A stretch of 64,000 nucleotides of DNA from Holothuria scabra (lineage: Eukaryota > Echinodermata > Holothuroidea > Aspidochirotida > Holothuriidae): NCBI GenBank assembly GCA_037179385.1, contig CM074185.1:12222866-12286865 (forward strand). The letters run 5' to 3'. Positions 11,371-23,239 of the stretch are shown one piece after another (positions within the stretch are counted from its first letter, which is position 1; the number at the start of each line of letters is the position of its first letter). The position numbers and the translations under genes were made by a program. The notes below the pieces were generated by a model. It saw only the letters and a list, made by a program, of their open reading frames with translations. It was not told the DNA's origin and made no database searches.

Positions 11371-12107
11371 AAAATATGGTTATTTATCCCTGCGGTTTAA
11401 TCAAATATCGCTTCTTAAGTTAATTCAAAATCCTAACTCAGAAACTGAATCAATAATTCCCAAAGGGGTTGGCTTTACCCTTAAACATACGGGTATGTAC
11501 TGTTCGGCAAAATCCATGATAAAATATTCGGAGAGAAAAAGTTGGGAACAGAAAACAGTCCTTGGTAAGAAAATCATCGGAACCATCTTCACCCGTAGTC
11601 AGGGTAACCCTTGCGTCGAGGTGACCCTGCCTTGTTCATACACCTCGACCTCAGGGACAAAAGTGCGACAAAAGTGGCTTCACGAACGGAAAAAACGTTT
11701 GGTTCGCCAGTCAGGAACGAGAACGGTCATTGTATATAAATATTCATATTATTGTGAACCCTACGCCAATGGAGGAGCTCTAGTGGAGAAAAATCGTTTT
11801 TAATCGAAACAACGCAGTTTTTCAATGAATTTGATTCTAACCGAAATGTGTAGCATGTAAAATAATGTCTGCATACGCTTCAAACCTGTTTTAATGCCTT
11901 GCGTTATCATTGTCGTGGATAACTTTTCAAAATGTTCGGGATAGACCTGTTTTAAATAACAAAAGTCACAGGACATTGATATCGGTATATATTAATCTCG
12001 ACGCTTTAGAACAGGTATGTTTATCAAGTGTGACGGAATACCTGAAATTCAAAAATAACACTGATCTCACTCAAGGTGACAAATGTGAAAATTATATATG
12101 TGGTCAA
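11371..12107. other. Intergenic or intron sequence upstream of the vWA-peptidase gene
   Basis: It contains open frames at 11495-11803 and 11910-12359 (plus) without recognisable domains; the second overlaps a SINE body. By position it should include the first intron and promoter of the minus-strand gene. No promoter motif is clear. Confidence 0.35.
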
Positions 12108-12215
12108 GTGTTGTCCTTAAGTGGACGTACAGTAGAGCTTCTTCGGGAGGTATTTCAAGTTTGGTTTCGCCGAACGTCGTTTTCCCAGAGGGTCGGGAGG
12201 ACTTTGGAAAAAGTA
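12108..12215 (+). repeat. SINE fragment, same family as the 35-kb cluster (U2-headed type body)
   Basis: The segment from GTGTTGTCCTTAAGTGGACGTA through 'gagcttcttcggga', 'aagtttggtttcgccgaacg' and 'cccagagggtcgggaggacttt' to 'ggaaaaag' matches the bodies at 35292-35400 and 37490-37597 in reverse complement. The tail is short and A-rich. It proves the family is dispersed outside the cluster. Confidence 0.75.
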
Positions 12216-12535
12216 GCTCTAATGCAATCTATGATTTTTGTCAAAACATTTTCAAGTAGGTCTATGAAACCCCTAGACAACGAATATATTAGAACTCTGC
12301 ATGATGATCTGTTGTGTTATGAAGTCGGACCCCTTTCCCCCTTTCCCCTAGACGTGTGATAATTTTGTGGAGGGAAACTGTAGTAGTTTTATGCTTTGAT
12401 GGCTCTACGGTCACACAAAAACCCTTCTTTGTAGTCCTGTTCTCTTTCAAATCTTTGATGATACAAAAAGAAGTTCAAAAGAAGTTACAAAAAGAACTTC
12501 TTATTGTAACTTCAATGTTACAAGGAGTTCTTCTA

Positions 12536-12640
12536 AACACACACACCCACACACATACACACACACACAGATCCACACGACATCACCATTGCATACATTC
12601 CTTGCCTGCCTTCGGCAAAGGATCAAAAATCCTCTCCGTC
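12536..12640. repeat. (CA)n plus conserved terminal hairpin block
   Basis: A (CA)n run at about 12538-12570 is followed by 'acgacatcaccattgcata' and a small stem, 'ccttgcctgccttcggcaaagg'. The same order recurs at 20080-20180 and 21220-21310, and in reverse at 39680-39780. It is part of a dispersed family that elsewhere carries the 145-bp tandem units. Confidence 0.6.
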
Positions 12641-12900
12641 AGACATCCGGAAATGGTATTTTCGAGGCTTACAAGTATGATCGGAGTCGTCGTTGCCTTA
12701 AGTTTTCGTTTGCAGAAAAACGTTCACTTCAAACTAAATCTCAGCCAGAGAGACCATGTGAGAGGGGCGCCACCATCTATTGGCGCGAAGCGTACAGAAA
12801 AGTTTGAAAATTGACCACTTAGGTAGCCGGAAATGGTATTTCCCAGGCTTATAAGGAGGATCTAAGCAGTCACTTCTTCAAATTTTCGTTTGGGATGATG
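12640..12900. repeat. Dispersed 'GCGCCACCATC..TTGGCGCG' repeat
   Basis: It contains 'gccggaaatggtatttcccaggctt' and 'ggcgccaccatctattggcgcgaagcgtac', and is related to blocks at 1940, 16290-16660, 16900, 20940, 26880, 32350, 47035, 47240, 55090 and 61190. The GCG-rich core is self-complementary. No open frame is conserved. Confidence 0.6.
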
Positions 12901-14690
12901 GCAAAATCAGCAACTTGCTTTTAAGTGTGATCAAAAAACTATCAGTTAGTTAGAAAGTTACCAAATAAAATGTACCACTATCATTAGATGAAATAGTCTC
13001 GTATGTATCTTTTTCAGGGAAAAAACCACAGTACTGTAACACAAAGGAACTGAAAACATGCTGATGTTTTACTCTTTTGCTTCTCTTGACTAAATTTAAT
13101 ATATATTGAATAGATGAAATTATCTATGTGACTGTCCACACTTCCGAATATAATGATTTTAGTTTTATTAGTAACTTATTTTGGAAAAAAATTGTCACGC
13201 TACGAGGTGAGTTTAAATGAATTTTCAGGCAGAATTACTAGAAGACATTCTCACACTGCATCATTATGGTATTGGAAAAATACCCGATTTTCATATCCGT
13301 TGTCCGAATTATTCGGCAGATTAGGTAGAAAGCTATTGGGCAATGCGCCCGTTTGTCCGTGTCCGTGTCCGTCTGTCTGTCTGTCTCTCCTGTCTGCAGT
13401 CCGTGTAATTAGTTTGGCCATTGAAAACGTCACAGCGTTTTCAACCTTCACCGCCGGATTATTTTACCATTTCAAGCAGTTTTTGCAAGATCGAAGTATG
13501 AAATGGAGCTGATGAGGAAAAACTTTGTTCTCACAAGCTACCCGTAGGCTATGTGTCGCAAAATAATCTTTCTTATCATTTTTATTTTAAAATTTTACTT
13601 TGAATATATTTCGTTTTCTGTTTGGCGACGAAGATTTGAAAGTAATTAAATAACCGGCCATTTCGAACAGTATGTTGAACGAGATTTGAAAACAGTCTGA
13701 CTGTCTAAAGAATGATTGTTTCTTTTAAGCGACAGGCTTCCCACAAATGTGTCGCGATTTTTATTACTTTGATTTTTCATAAATATGTTGCCTGACTATG
13801 GTACTTTTTTATTTTACGGGGAAATGCTTGAAAGAATTTAGTTATTCGAGTAATTCGATCATTTCAGACATGTCTTGTGGATTGTTTTCTAAAACTCACA
13901 AATAATAGGTTTTGTGCCCTGCCCGAATGTACAGCGAATATTTGCAACCGTATTGATTTTCCATAATTTTTTACCGCAAATATGACATTTGGGGGGCATG
14001 ATATCTTTTAAAGATTCAGGCACGCTAAGGAATTACCTGGAAAAACCATGCATTGTTTAGAACTCAAGTTGCTGTTCAAATTTTTTCCAAATTTCTGCTC
14101 GAATTTTAGATTTTGCGGAAATTTGATGAAAGCAGTCTGCCTCTCTTCTCGCTTTGTGCGCCTAGACCTCTGCCCGACTGAGGCACCGAACCGAAGTCTG
14201 CACGATTCAAGAAGGTTTTGGCAAATGAGAGATAATTAATCCCCCCCTCCCCCCTCGGCGCTCGTCCCGTATACGACCTTACCATTGTAATGTTCTTAGC
14301 AAACATTCCAGTCTGAATAAGTATTACGGATTGGAACAGGTTTACGATTGAAATGATCATTTACTGTTATTACGTTCCATGCTTCAACAGTTTTGGTCAA
14401 AGGTCAATATGATTTGACTGATCATGCAGTCAAGGCCGTCGCGAGCGGGTGTCTCAAACTCAATATTCGTCAGAGCGACGATTGTTGGAAATCTGAAATT
14501 CGAGTTGGAATTTTCTCATCCTCGCTCTAGCACACTTTTTCAGACTGGGCCCATATCGACTTTTCCATGTGGATCAAGAGCCATATTCTCTCACTTAATT
14601 TAGCCCTTCTGAATAATACTCACGCAAACGCATAGCAGCAAAAGTTAATTCGGAAGACGGATCCCTTGACCTCTCCCCATGGCAGACAGC
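12901..14690. other. Intergenic, nothing recognised
   Basis: AT-rich sequence with a GTCC/GTCT-rich patch near 13350-13390. No coding exon, RNA gene or complete transposon could be supported. Confidence 0.4.
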
Positions 14691-15065
14691 AATCTGTCAG
14701 GCTTTGTGTCCCTCTATTGAAACTCAATGTATAGGCCTACACACGCGACAGGAATGGGTCAGGTACTTTGGTGGAATACACACATGACCCCTGTATTGGT
14801 TGCTTGCCTAGGTGTTTAGTTACACGTATAGTACACGATCTCAAGAACTAGCGTAGCCGGTGCAAGGCACTGATGTACCATCCCACCCTCACAGATTTTT
14901 TCTACTTCCTTTCAATGTTTTAAACATGTAACATAAATTTTAATTTAAAGGTAGCTTATGGTGCAAACCGTAAGCTACCTTCACACACAAAAATCAAGAC
15001 GGAGGATGAAAACCCCTCCCTTTTAACCTTAGGTCCATGCCATGAAGAATGTAGAAGACTGACTC
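14690..15065 (+). repeat. Dispersed repeat, copy 1 (partner at 53150)
   Basis: It shares extended blocks with 53150-53510: 'ctctattgaaactcaatgta', 'gacaggaatgggtcaggt', 'atacacacatgacccctgt', 'tcctttcaatgtt' and 'aattttaatttaaag'. An internal stem-loop at 14948-14981 (AAGGTAGCTTATGGT, loop gcaa, ACCGTAAGCTACCTT) is intact here but decayed in the other copy. It is unclassified. Confidence 0.7.
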
Positions 15066-16270
15066 CCAAATTTTCGCAAGATCTGAATTTTGGGCATCCT
15101 GAGAGGTTTAAAAAAAACCTAGCAGCCATTTAAGTCTTAAACAACCTATATGCTTGTAATTTGAAGTACTCTGCCAGCATTTTTTTTTTTTTTGAGTTTA
15201 ATGACTTTTTGGTAAAATTGTAGTATGAGGTGACAAATGACTGTCTTAAAGACCTGCATGCCGAGCTGATGAACCACCAGATTCAGTTGTTTCCTTTCAA
15301 CGCAATACAAGGATGCTGTTTCCAATGATAACATGAATGTATTTGTATACTTGATAATAATTAAAAGTTGAGCGTAAATTTGGTTCTGGCTGAGAATGCC
15401 TACATAGTGCCTAAACGATCAACATTATGGAAACCCCATGTAAGTGTTACGTAACTAGATGAAGTTAAAATATCATCATTAGAATGATGATGCTAAGTTT
15501 GAATCGTGAAAAATTTATAATATCTATACCTTTTGTATTATTTACGTAATATTTGCATGTTTAAATCCTGTTTAAATCCGTTGATCCTGGGGGACAGGGG
15601 GCAATTACCCCAACAATGAAAATATTGGGGGCAAACATATCGTTTCCCCGCAATAATTCAGGCAGACTTAAAAAAAAGTAACGGGCAGAAGATATAAAAT
15701 ATCATATACAGATGACTTAAGGTTAGAGACAAGTTCAATCTGAGGCTATTAAAGTACTACTACTAATTAAATAGTAATACTGCATTTATAATGCGCCATT
15801 TATCTATGTTTTGTGTAGACTTGCATGCATTTCGACGTAAGTGTGTATGCATGTTTGGCTGCAGGGGAGGATTTAGACCCCCCCCCCCTCCCCATCCGTT
15901 CAAATACTGTTGAAATTTCTGTACTGCAACTGAACTTAAAATAAATTTAGGTCTATGTGATGCGTCAATTTTGCTTATACAAATGACACCCCCTCCTTGT
16001 AACCCTTGACCTAACCCTTCTTCGCACCAAATATGGTTATCCCTCCATTAGGCAGATTTCTAATCATTTGGCACTAATTTCATGTTGTATTGATTAAACG
16101 TTTCATTGTCAGCAAAAAGAAAGCTCCAAATAAAGCCTAAATAATGTTGTTTACGAGCCTAAGGGTTGCGATTTTTCAAAATTTCCTATTCGCTCCGGGT
16201 CTAGCAATGGTTGCTATCCGCCTTAATTAATCTTTTGGGTAGAGTTACAAAAATAAAGACTGCTTAGATT
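15066..16270. other. Intergenic, nothing recognised
   Basis: AT-rich sequence with a T run at 15180-15193 and a C run at 15880. No gene or element end is supported. Confidence 0.4.
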
Positions 16271-17000
16271 CTGCTTACAAGCTTGGTGAATGCCATTTCC
16301 GGCTGTCCGATAAGTTGAGAGTGATTAACAAAATTTTCCGAACGCTCTGCACTAACTGATGGTGGCCCTCCGCCCATCTTTCGAGCAACGCCATTTCTGG
16401 CTGTGTGAGAGGTAGCGAGTTAACCAAATTTTCTATACGCTCGGCGCAAACTGACTCATTTTGGATATTCTTTCGGCCAGGATTACAAACTACCAACTGA
16501 TTAGGTTCTCTTTACAAGCCTAGGGAATGTCATTTCAGGCTGTCTGAGGGATCGCGATTTTTCAGCATTTTCTCTACATTCCATGCCAACCGATAGTGGT
16601 GCTCCACATTGGTAGTCTTTTCGGCTGCATTGCATTTTGGACAGAGAATCTTCTATCCCCTTCGCCAAACTGAAATGCTCCGTAAGCCTATGCTTGTAGT
16701 GCTTATACCCTCTGGTGGCGACATGTATAATAAAGCTAGTTACACAATTCTGAAACTTTGGTATCCTAAGACATAATTATATGTCAGATGTCAGTAAGAG
16801 TTTTCTAGTCTCAAAATGTGACTTCATTTTGTAGTCATTGCATGTGCAAAACTAAAAAAAAAATGTCAACATTTTTCAGAATTTTTTCTTCAGGAAGTGC
16901 ATTTTTCGACCGATCTGGAGGGTTTGTAAAGCCAAAAATTTTCTTTGGCGCCCTGCACTAGCCAACGGCGGCGCCTCATTTAGATAGCTCTGCTGGAACT
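16270..17000. repeat. Degenerate cluster of the GCGCCACC/GGCGCG dispersed repeat
   Basis: At least four diverged blocks ('gccatttccggctgtccga..', 'gccatttctggctgtg..', 'gtcatttcaggctgtctg..', 'ttttcgaccgatctggagggtttgtaa') each include a version of 'cgctctgcactaactgatggtggc'. They look like old tandemly inserted or duplicated copies. None is coding. Confidence 0.55.
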
Positions 17001-17815
17001 CACACTCATATTTCTCCGTTCTGCCACAAACTGACCCCCACTTCTGGTAAATCCTGAGTGGCATAGCCACGGGAGGGTTTTGGGGGGTTAGAACCCCCCA
17101 TGACCCAACCTTGCAGTGCAAAAAAACACCTAAAATAGCGGTTTTCTCTCTATCCTTAGACTTTTCCCTCATATCGTGACCCCAACCCCCCTACCCCATG
17201 ACACCAAAACCCTCCCAATGATACAATCCTGGCTACGCGTCTGAAATCCTGGAATGGTTTGCCACTGGTTTGTGTGTATATACCCGTTTGCATTCATGTG
17301 AATGAATTACTTATAGAGCGGACGAGTCAGGTCACGATCGAGGGAGGGTTGGTTGTTGGGAATTTTTGCCCCAATCCACAAACTAGATCTACGTCCTTTT
17401 TAATAAAGAATACAATTTTGTATGTTTAACTTTCAGGCTCTAACACATACTAATAGCAGAAGCTGAAAACAACTCATTAATCACTCTTTGAAGTTTACTG
17501 ATGACGATTTGTTTGTTTCAATCCTTCAATATTGTGTCATTGTAAACGTTAAAACAATTGGATGCGGTGGAAGACAGTGGAAAGATAAGCAGAAAAATTT
17601 AATACAGTAACAAAGAAGAAAACTTCTTGAAAAAGAGAATGAAGACTGAACGAAGGATGGAGAAGAGGATGAAGACATAAGGAGAGAGAGGGGGTAATTA
17701 TCATTTGAATTTAAGATAACATGATTTCACGTACTGAGGCATTTATTTTATTATGCCTGGAGAACGTTCTCTAAGTGGAAAACAGGACTAGTTTCAAATA
17801 AAATGAGTCGAAATC
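17001..17815. other. Intergenic, nothing recognised
   Basis: It holds a C-rich patch around 17070-17215 and purine-rich sequence at 17570-17700. No supported gene. Confidence 0.4.
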
Positions 17816-20080
17816 TAAAACCGTTTGACCTCTGATGACCTCAAATGACAATTGAACTCTTCAAAAACAAACCAAACCAAAAGGTATCATTTACTCAACT
17901 TATAGTCAACCAACAAACCAAATATTAGATTGGTTACAACTGCTACTCTTCTTGGGACATCGTGTTTACAAGCTAAGTGTCACATGCACACACACACACA
18001 CACACACACCTACACACACACACACACACAGTGAGGAAGAAAATTGTTGGCTTTACAAACCCTCCAGATGGCCGAAAACGGCCCTTACGTGTTTTAAGCT
18101 TCACGTATACCCAGCCTTGAAATACGAATCTCATGTCTGCCACTTCTCAGAATAAACCAGAAAGCCAAAAGGCTTAGTGATTCCTTGCCGCTGAAATGTA
18201 AGGCCTTTTATCACATTGACATTGCTTGGCAATGTTTTTCAATTAACAGGGCTCCATAATGAGCCCACAAAGTACACATGCAAGGCATCCAATCTTCCTA
18301 CATTGAGATCCCCCTTGCCCGTTGTGAACCCAAATGACATTTGACCTCCACCAAAAACTTCTGGGACCATGTATTCACTATGTGCCATCTACAGGACAAG
18401 TTACAGGACCCTACAAGTGACATTTCTTGAAAGACTGTGCAGGAAAGCTTGTCAGGCTTTGAACATGCTGACTCCAAATGAACTTTGACCTTTCAGAAAA
18501 TCAATAGGGATCATCTACTCAATATGACCAATCCACACACTAAATATGAGCACAGTCACATGTACCGTTCTTGAGATATCGTGTTTACGAAGTTTTGACC
18601 TTTTGACCTCTCATGACCCCAAATGACCTTTGACCTCCACCAAAAACAGTAGGGATAATCTACTCAATATGGCCAACACACTCGCAAAATATGAGTATAA
18701 TCAAATGTACCGTTCTCGAGATATCGTGTTTACGAAGTTTTGACCTTTTGACCTCTCGTGACCCCAAATGACCTTTGATCTCCACCAAAAACAGTAGGGA
18801 TCATCTACTCAATATGGCCAAGGCACACACCGAATATGAGATTAGTCACACTTACTCTTCTTGAGATACCGTGTTAACAAGCAATTTTTAAGGAATTTAC
18901 CTATTGACCTCTCGTGACCCCAAATGACCTTTGACCTCTACGAAAATCAATAGGGATTATCCACTCAATATGACCAACTCACACACCAAATATGAGCATA
19001 GTCACATGTACCGTTCTCGAGATATCGTGTTTACGCACTTTTAACCTTTTGACCTCTCGTGACCCCAAATGAACTTTGATCTCCACCAAAAACAATAGGG
19101 ATCAACTACTCAATATCGCCAATGCACACACCAAATATGAGATTAGTCACACTTACTCTTCTTGAGATACCGTGTTTACAACAAATTTTAAGGAATTTAC
19201 CTATTGACCTCTCGTGACCCCAAATGACCTTTGACCTCCACCAAAAACGATAGGGATCATCTACTCAATATGACCAACCCACACTCCAAATCAGAGCATA
19301 GTCACATGTACCGTTCTCGAGATATCGTGTTTACGAAGTTTTGACCTTTCGACCTCTCGTGACTCCAAATGACCTTTGATCTCCACCAAAAACAGTAGGG
19401 GTCATCTACTCAATATGGCCAACCTACACACCAAATATGAGATTAGTCACATGAACCGTTCTCGAGATATCGTGCTTATGAAGTTTTGACCTTTTGACCT
19501 CTCGTGACCCCAAATGACCTTTGACCTCCACCAAAAACAATATGGATCTTCTACTCAATATGGCCAACCTACACACTCAAATATGAGTATAGTCACATGT
19601 ACTGTTCTCGAGATATCGTGTTTACGAAGTTTTGACCCTTTGACCTCTCGTGACCCCAAATGACCTTTGACCTCTACGAAAATCAATAGGGATTATCTAC
19701 TTAATATGAACAACTCACACACCAAATATGAGCTTAGTCACATGTACCGTTCTCGAGATATCGTGTTTACGAAGTTTTGACCTTTTGACCTCTCGTGACC
19801 CCAAATGACCTTTGATCTACACCAAAAACAACAGGGATCATCTACTCAATATGGCCAATACACACACCAAATATGAGGTTAGTCACACTTACCCTTCTTG
19901 AGATACCGTGTTTACAAGCAATTTCTAAGGAATTTACCTATTGACCTTTCGTGACCCCAAGTGACCTTTGACGTCCACCAAAAACAATAGGGATCATCTA
20001 CTCAATATGGGCAATCCACATACCAAGTATGAGATCCCTCGGACTTACCCTTCTTGAGATATCGTGTTTACAATCCAAAG
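17816..20080. repeat. Tandem array, unit about 145 bp (dimer about 300 bp), rich in TGACCT half-sites
   Basis: The unit reads roughly: 'tgaccttttgacctctcg', 'tgaccccaaatgacctttg', 'acctccaccaaaaacaatag', 'ggatcatctactcaatatgg', 'ccaacacacaccaaatatga', then 'gtcacatgtaccgttctcga' and 'gatatcgtgtttacgaagtt'. About a dozen copies are present. A (CA)n run (17984-18031) and the dispersed 'ccctccagatggccgaaaac' block (18040-18150) interrupt the 5' part. Units with a perfect TGACCTTTGACCT lie about 300 bp apart (18624, 18924, 19224, 19524), alternating with TGATCT variants, so the array has a two-unit higher order. Related units lie in reverse orientation at 39780-40210. Confidence 0.9.
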
Positions 20081-20185
20081 CGTCACATACGCACACACAC
20101 ACACGCACACACACACACACATACACACGACATCACCATCGCATAGATTCCTTGCCTGCCTACGGCAAGGAATCAAAAACAATGA
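20081..20185. repeat. (CA)n plus hairpin closing the tandem array
   Basis: (CA)n at 20089-20127 is followed by 'cgacatcaccatcgcatag' and a perfect stem, GATTCCTTGCC - tgccta(c) - GGCAAGGAATC, at about 20146-20176. The same module follows (CA)n at 12540 and 21220, so it appears to be the conserved end of this repeat family. Confidence 0.75.
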
Positions 20186-22261
20186 AAAATGGTAACACAT
20201 GCACTTTTTAGGAACCCCAAAACTGGGCATTTCTGATCTGTGGCCTGAGGGATGAGACTAAAGGGAACCGGTATCTCCCTTTTCCTTGGGAAATTGTAAA
20301 CTTCAGGAGGACGCAAATCGCAAATACGGCAATATTTGAATGAGACAGGGCATTTTAAAGAGATCCAAAGTGTTTGGGGACATTTTATCAATATAGCCTC
20401 CGGAAGCTCTGACATTTAAGGCTTTTTCGTGGACTCAATGGAAGCAAAAAAGTACCCGCTTTGTGTAGGTTTGATTAATGATCCTAAAAAGGGGAAAATG
20501 TGTGTCATCGGGGCCAATAAGGGGACTTGGGGCATGCCCTTCGCTCAGTATGTTTAAAGGCCCTGATTTGAGAAGAAGAAAGATAATTTGAAAGAGAAAG
20601 CGGACAAAATTTTTTGTTGTAACTGTTTTAAGGACGAAAGCAAGCTCCCCTACAGGTTATCGCTAATATGGGGGTCCAGGGCGAAACCTCGGGAAGCTTT
20701 CAGTGCAACTTTTGCACTTTGAAAAGTAATGATTGAGCCAATGAATACCCGAAATGTAATAAAAGCAACATAAAAATTATTTTGCGAGATTCAATTATTG
20801 GGGGCCCCCGAAAAAAAATTTCATAAAAAATATTGCAAGGCCATGCCCCCTGCCCCACCCCCCTCCCGCTTCTTCTGCCTATGCAAAATAACGATTGCTT
20901 CGGTTTTATTTACAGCTTGGGTAAAATGGAACTTCCGACTGTCTTCGGGTCTCGACTTTTCGCTCCGCGCCAACCACTGGTCGGGCTCCGCTTGTATAGA
21001 CAGTCATGCAGGCAAGATAACATTTTTCGGGAAAGAGAATTTCTGCAACCCCCCCAAAAAAAAAAATAAATAAATAAATAAAACTGAAATACTCTCGTAC
21101 GCCTACAGAACCGGCGAGTGAAGACATGCCGGAGGCTTGTGTTCTCGCGAGCGACCATGCATCAGCTAAGGCAGTTTTGGCGCGCGGGAACACGCATGAG
21201 CACAATTTCAGACATGTTTAGTCAACAAACATACACACACGCCTGACACACACACGATATCACCATCACATAGATTCCTTTTCTTCCTTCGGCAAGAAAT
21301 CAAAAATGATTCAACTTACGATGCACTTAAAGGTAAAGAGCAGTCCCTCCAAACTTATTTTGAAGAAAAAGCTACATAGCACAATTTTCATCTTATTTCT
21401 CTTCAAAGTATCTTTCATTACATTTTATAATTTAACTATTGCATATTCAAGGTAAACCAAGCAGTTATTTCCAGTTAATTTCACATTTGAAGAGAAAAAA
21501 CATTGTCACATGACTCTCAACAGCCAGTCATGAAACTGGACAGTCTACTACACTATTTCATTTTGGGATGACTGCTCCTGCCCTTTAAGCCTCCGTAAGT
21601 ACGATATTTTGGAAACCTTATGGATTAGGTAATTGGAATTCCCCAACATTCCATCAATGTAGCGTGAGCGAGGTCGATGGGACATTATGACATTCGAACA
21701 GGGCTGTGCGGCGTTCGATACATATGGCCTAGGCTACACAATTTCCTCTCAAAGGAATGAGCATAGCTAGGCCATGTAACGAACACACAGCCAAGTTCCT
21801 CTCACAGGAATGAGCCTAGGCCCTGTTACGAGCACACACCCCAGTTCCGTCGAGGGCAAGTGCGACATGATGTATATTCTTTCTGGGATGAACAATATTA
21901 GGCCTTCCATAATGAAGATGTTGGAACATAGGAGGAGTGGACTGATAGTAGTTAAAGATTGCACAAAGGGTAAACATCTGATGAGAGTAAGGTAAACAAG
22001 GAAGTGGGAAAGCATAAAAGGACAAGACCAGGTTAGGTTAGCCATTTAGTAAAAGCCATAGGCTACAACTTGTCAATATACTTCCCATCGTCCGGATTTT
22101 TAAAAACTAGACTAGTGAGATCATGGAGTAACTGAGAGGAACAAAATGACGTACCTTTAATCTTCAACCGATGCTATAGGAAAGAAAGCAATTCGGTGGA
22201 GTCCGTGAAGCGAAATGTGCTGTACACTGAGAATCTCACCCTCAGCTCATGCCCATCAAGT
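20186..22261. other. Intergenic with repeat remnants
   Basis: It contains the dispersed 'cgctccgcgccaaccactggtcgggctccgc' block near 20955, another (CA)/hairpin end at 21220-21310, and a short tandem duplication near 21725-21850. In that duplication 'ttcctctca.aggaatgagc' recurs with 'gtaacgaacacaca'. No gene is recognised. Confidence 0.45.
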
Positions 22262-22330
22262 ACTTTTACCTACAGTGTTGGTATATATACAACGTTGTAT
22301 ATTGTACATACCAACACTGTAGTTGAAAGT
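22262..22330. repeat. Near-perfect 53-nt palindrome within a 69-nt hairpin
   Basis: CTACAGTGTTGGTAT (22270-22284) is exactly mirrored by ATACCAACACTGTAG (22308-22322). The intervening 'atatacaacgttgtatattgtac' is itself largely palindromic. Outer arms 'acttttac' and 'ttgaaagt' extend the pairing imperfectly. It could be a cruciform-forming site, a miRNA-like stem or a minimal foldback element. Confidence 0.8.
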
Positions 22331-23231
22331 AATGTGATGTTCTCGGACACTCCTCACGTTTTATTTCCACAAAAATATGAATTATGCATGACAAGGCTAC
22401 GAATAAGACTTTTTACGGTTCAAGATGTCACTGCATGAAACATGTTTACATAGAACATGTACAAAAATACTTGCGTGTAGTTAAGGCGGTATCATGCTAA
22501 CAAAAATAATTGGGCAACGATAAACAGCGAATAGACGAATGACTTAGTGACTGGCTACTATCCTATCTACCGAAGCGCTGAAGCTCCCAGTAAACACAAG
22601 ATCGTTTCCTGAACGTTTTAAAAACCGTAAGTGGTTTCGTTTTCAAAAGGTCCCTGAAATACGTTTTAACAGGGCCGTCACCAGCTTTTTTCAAAGGGGT
22701 GCGTTTTGAAACTCGAACATGTGGGTGAGGAAATTGTTGTGGACGTGGCTTCGAAGTAGCAGAAGGGGTGGGCAAGGGAGGGGGCCCCTCCCATATGGTT
22801 GGGAGCTTTGCAATTTTTCAACTTAAAATGGCACAATCTGGGCATACCAAGAGAGGAAATTCAGGCGTAGGATCAACTGTTTCTGGGAGGGTGATTGATA
22901 ATTGTAATTATTATATTCTCCTTGAAAACACATATGACTGATTAGCTCACAAATAAATTTGACCCCTAACACAACTGCAACTGTATTAAGTGTGAAACAC
23001 TCACAGTTCAAAATTTAGTCGGTCCTAATTTGGTTCACTCCTCCAGTAATGAGTCTGTCCACGATTAGGAACCAATGTCCTGACGGGGACTATAAACTAT
23101 AGACTGTTTTACACTAACACACAACTTGGATGAAATGACTGATTCCTTTAAAAAGAAATACTGGTACCTGGGCTAGACTATAACTAGGCCACAGTGTTGT
23201 ACTGCTAAATTTGCGAAGGATTCGGATGCTT
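22331..23231. other. Intergenic, nothing recognised
   Basis: No supported gene or element; it ends at the target-site duplication of the foldback element. Confidence 0.4.
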
Positions 23232-23239
23232 GTTAGTTA

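Noticed and set aside
11910..12359. 149-codon plus-strand open frame
   Set aside because: It runs through the SINE fragment at 12108-12215 and has no recognisable domain.
17816..20185. A CRISPR-like array
   Set aside because: The units are whole repeats of about 145 bp without unique spacers, in a eukaryotic context.
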